A stretch of 64,000 nucleotides of DNA from G965202915 sp965205955 (lineage in GTDB: Bacteria > Pseudomonadota > Gammaproteobacteria > Eutrophobiales > Eutrophobiaceae). Location: assembly GCA_965205955.1 (NCBI GenBank), contig OZ242192.1:1054001-1118000 (forward strand), in the 5' to 3' direction. The notes beneath the pieces were generated by a model. It saw nothing but the letters and a program-made list of their open reading frames with translations, was not told where the DNA came from and did not search any database. Made by a program: the position numbers and the translations under genes. Of the stretch, positions 62,618-64,000 are shown one piece after another (position 1 is the stretch's first letter; every line of letters starts with the position of its first letter).

Positions 62618-63771
62618 TGCACATTCTAAAGATCATCCCGCCCCTGTTGTTGGCGGCCATTCTCACGGCTGCTCCGTTACATTCCGCCGCTGAACCCGGC
62701 CCCGTCGTGCTTATCGGCGGTGTCTTGCGCAACGATAATCAGCCCGTCTGGGAGCGAATCGTCGGGCTTGCCGGCGGCCAGGGCGCAAAATTTGTAGTAT
62801 TTCCAACCGCGACCGGGCGACCGAATATCTACGGCCGTTTTGCCGTGCGGGCGTTGCGTCAACACGGCGCCTTAGCCGAGCTGGTGCCGGTATCGCCAAA
62901 GACCGAGGCAATCGGGATGGACTATCGGAAGGCCGTGCAGGACGAGGTACTGTTAGCCAAAGTCGAAAATGCCGATGGTGTTTTTTTTACCGGCGGTGCG
63001 CCGCAATATATCTCCCGGACACTCTATAATCCTGACGGCAGCAACACTCCAATGTTGGCCTCGATCCGAAAAATTCATGCTACAGGCGGAGTAATCGCCG
63101 GCGCCAATGCCGGCCACGCTGTCCTCAGCACCGGGATCAGCGCCCCGGCAACCCTGAAAGATGGCCTGCCAGAACAAGCCATTCAGCACGGCCTGGGTTT
63201 GCTGCCTGATAGCTGGTTCATCGATCAGCATTATTTCGTCCATGGCCGATTTGCGCTAAGCCTGGTCGCTATGCGAAAGCTGTCGCTACAGCATGGCATA
63301 GGAGTCGGCATCAATGCCGCCGTCGTTATTCAACGCAGGCAAGCCGAAGTAATCGGTGATGGCGGGGCAATGATTGTTGATTTATCCCATGCCGAAATCA
63401 GCGGCGGCAGCGAACCCTTTGCCCTGAAGAAGGCCAAACTCAACTATCTGGGTAATGGAGACAGGGTGGATCTGGATAACTTGCAGATCACCCCGCACAG
63501 TTCCAAGCTGGAGGGTTTTACCGTCAATCCAAATGCCGGGGACTTTGAACCCTGGTTTGGAGGCCCTGCAGTCTACGATGACATATTCGCCCGTCCGGCG
63601 CTGACCAATATGATCTTCAGCGCCATCGACGGCGAGCAAAAACAAGGAGTAGGCTTAGCCCCCAACGGGTTCAAATTTCGCTGCTACCCGGGCAGGGAAA
63701 GTTTCGGCTGGTCCAGCAAGCGCAATAACTACACTGCAATAAACATCTACCTTGACGTAATTCCCCCATAA
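62617..63771 (+). CDS. Cyanophycinase-like (peptidase S51) protein, catalytic Ser replaced
   Basis: A 384-residue exported protein (signal peptide ILKIIPPLLLAAILTAAPLHSAA) with the peptidase S51 fold: LIGGVLRNDNQPVWERIVGLAGGQGA, VVFPTAT, DGVFFTGGAPQYI, and FIDQHYFVHGRF. In cyanophycinase the nucleophile elbow is GTSAGA; here it is AGANAGHAVLST near residue 161, with asparagine in place of serine. The fold is probably kept but not the serine chemistry. The remaining sequence is long for the family. The ATG overlaps the ccoI-like stop (TGATG), so it is co-translated with the oxidase assembly genes. Confidence 0.75.
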   Translation: MHILKIIPPLLLAAILTAAPLHSAAEPGPVVLIGGVLRNDNQPVWERIVGLAGGQGAKFVVFPTATGRPNIYGRFAVRALRQHGALAELVPVSPKTEAIGMDYRKAVQDEVLLAKVENADGVFFTGGAPQYISRTLYNPDGSNTPMLASIRKIHATGGVIAGANAGHAVLSTGISAPATLKDGLPEQAIQHGLGLLPDSWFIDQHYFVHGRFALSLVAMRKLSLQHGIGVGINAAVVIQRRQAEVIGDGGAMIVDLSHAEISGGSEPFALKKAKLNYLGNGDRVDLDNLQITPHSSKLEGFTVNPNAGDFEPWFGGPAVYDDIFARPALTNMIFSAIDGEQKQGVGLAPNGFKFRCYPGRESFGWSSKRNNYTAINIYLDVIPP

Positions 63772-63822
63772 CATACAGAGCCTGGCGCCGCCCAATAGAC
63801 TTGTCGCTATCCGAAATGCCGC

Positions 63823-64000
63823 CTAGGGTTTAATAGTATCGATAAGCAAATCCACTGCCGATGACGCTTCCGTTTCAATCACCTTACTGAAGCCTTCCGG
63901 ATCGCCCGGCTGACCCTGTGGCTGACCGTTGCTGGAAAGTCGCGCACCAACAATCACCTTCGGAAAATCCGATAGGGACATTTGTGGCATCATTGCCATA
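63823..64000 (-). CDS. ccmI: Cytochrome c biogenesis protein CcmI, C-terminal end
   Basis: The last 59 codons of a minus-strand gene that continues beyond the window. MPQMSLSDFPKVIVGARLSSNGQPQ, then GDPEGFSKV, matches the LSDF.KVVVGARIS.SG...PGDLEG end of CcmI, which chaperones apocytochrome to the haem lyase. It converges with the cyanophycinase-like gene (51 bp between stops). Identification rests on this short, well conserved tail. Confidence 0.7.
   Translation of the reverse strand, partial: MAMMPQMSLSDFPKVIVGARLSSNGQPQGQPGDPEGFSKVIETEASSAVDLLIDTIKP

Noticed and set aside
1..64000. CRISPR arrays, tRNA and rRNA genes
   Set aside because: No regularly spaced direct repeats and no tRNA-like T-loop/acceptor arrangement were noticed in the intergenic regions; a tRNAscan and repeat search would settle it.

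Overview
The window reads as a chromosomal segment of a gammaproteobacterium. The two strongest arguments are gene orders. One is pyrG-kdsA-eno-ftsB-ispD-ispF (4973-10221). The other is dapB-dnaJ-dnaK-grpE-hrcA ... nadK-recN-fur-bamE-ratB-ratA ... smpB (27506-51901), an arrangement familiar from Pseudomonas and Xanthomonas relatives. Outer-membrane functions (MlaA, TolC, BamE), DsbA, several c-type cytochromes and a cbb3-type oxidase point to a Gram-negative that respires oxygen, probably also at low oxygen. A three-subunit glycolate oxidase is compatible with, but does not prove, an autotrophic life style. I do not assign a genus.

Layout. 1-4127: the 3' part of purL and an Smr-domain gene. 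4190-10221 (minus): a Dph6-like ATP pyrophosphatase, then ispF, ispD, ftsB, eno, kdsA and pyrG. 10508-11284: mlaA. 11306-15113 (minus): glcF, glcE, glcD. 15265-17285 (minus): tolC and a protein-isoaspartate methyltransferase homologue. 17440-19323: thiC without a visible TPP riboswitch. 19355-24624: a glutaminyl cyclotransferase, a large membrane protein with a spermidine-synthase-like domain, a cytochrome c4 and dsbA. 24682-27336: a DUF2339 membrane protein. 27506-33502 (minus): dapB and the dnaJ, dnaK, grpE, hrcA heat-shock cluster, with a degenerate CIRCE operator before hrcA and a good sigma-32-type promoter before dnaK.

33682-44272 is a defence island inserted in the middle of the conserved housekeeping block. 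It is a tight minus-strand operon: a type III-like methyltransferase (mod), a SEFIR-domain protein, the stump of one AAA ATPase, a complete AAA ATPase, a DUF4276-type gene and a helicase-nuclease (res). A 1193-bp IS5-family element (37031-38223) lies inside the DUF4276 gene. Removing the element and one 4-bp target copy restores a single open frame of 190 codons. The SEFIR gene is visibly AT-richer than its neighbours.

44378-51901 returns to housekeeping: a putative glycosyltransferase, nadK, recN, fur, bamE, ratB, ratA, a sodium-symporter-family transporter and smpB. 51964-53291 holds nth with an orphan, degenerate RnfE/NqrD-like gene upstream, apparently a relic of the rnf-nth operon.

53474-63771 is a respiratory cluster with an unusual make-up. 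It contains a cupredoxin-like protein, a Tat-exported metallophosphoesterase, a mono-haem cytochrome, a divergent CcoN, a CcoO fused to two further cytochrome c domains, and a CcoS-like peptide. A detached FixP/CcoP N-terminal anchor, two 29-32 residue membrane peptides and a TauE/SafE-like protein follow. It closes with a CcoI-like copper ATPase whose TGE motif reads SGQ and a cyanophycinase homologue whose catalytic serine is asparagine. The window ends in the 3' end of ccmI (minus), so cytochrome c maturation genes probably continue beyond it.

No tRNA, rRNA or CRISPR array was seen. All family assignments are by eye from motifs and remembered family features, without database searches.
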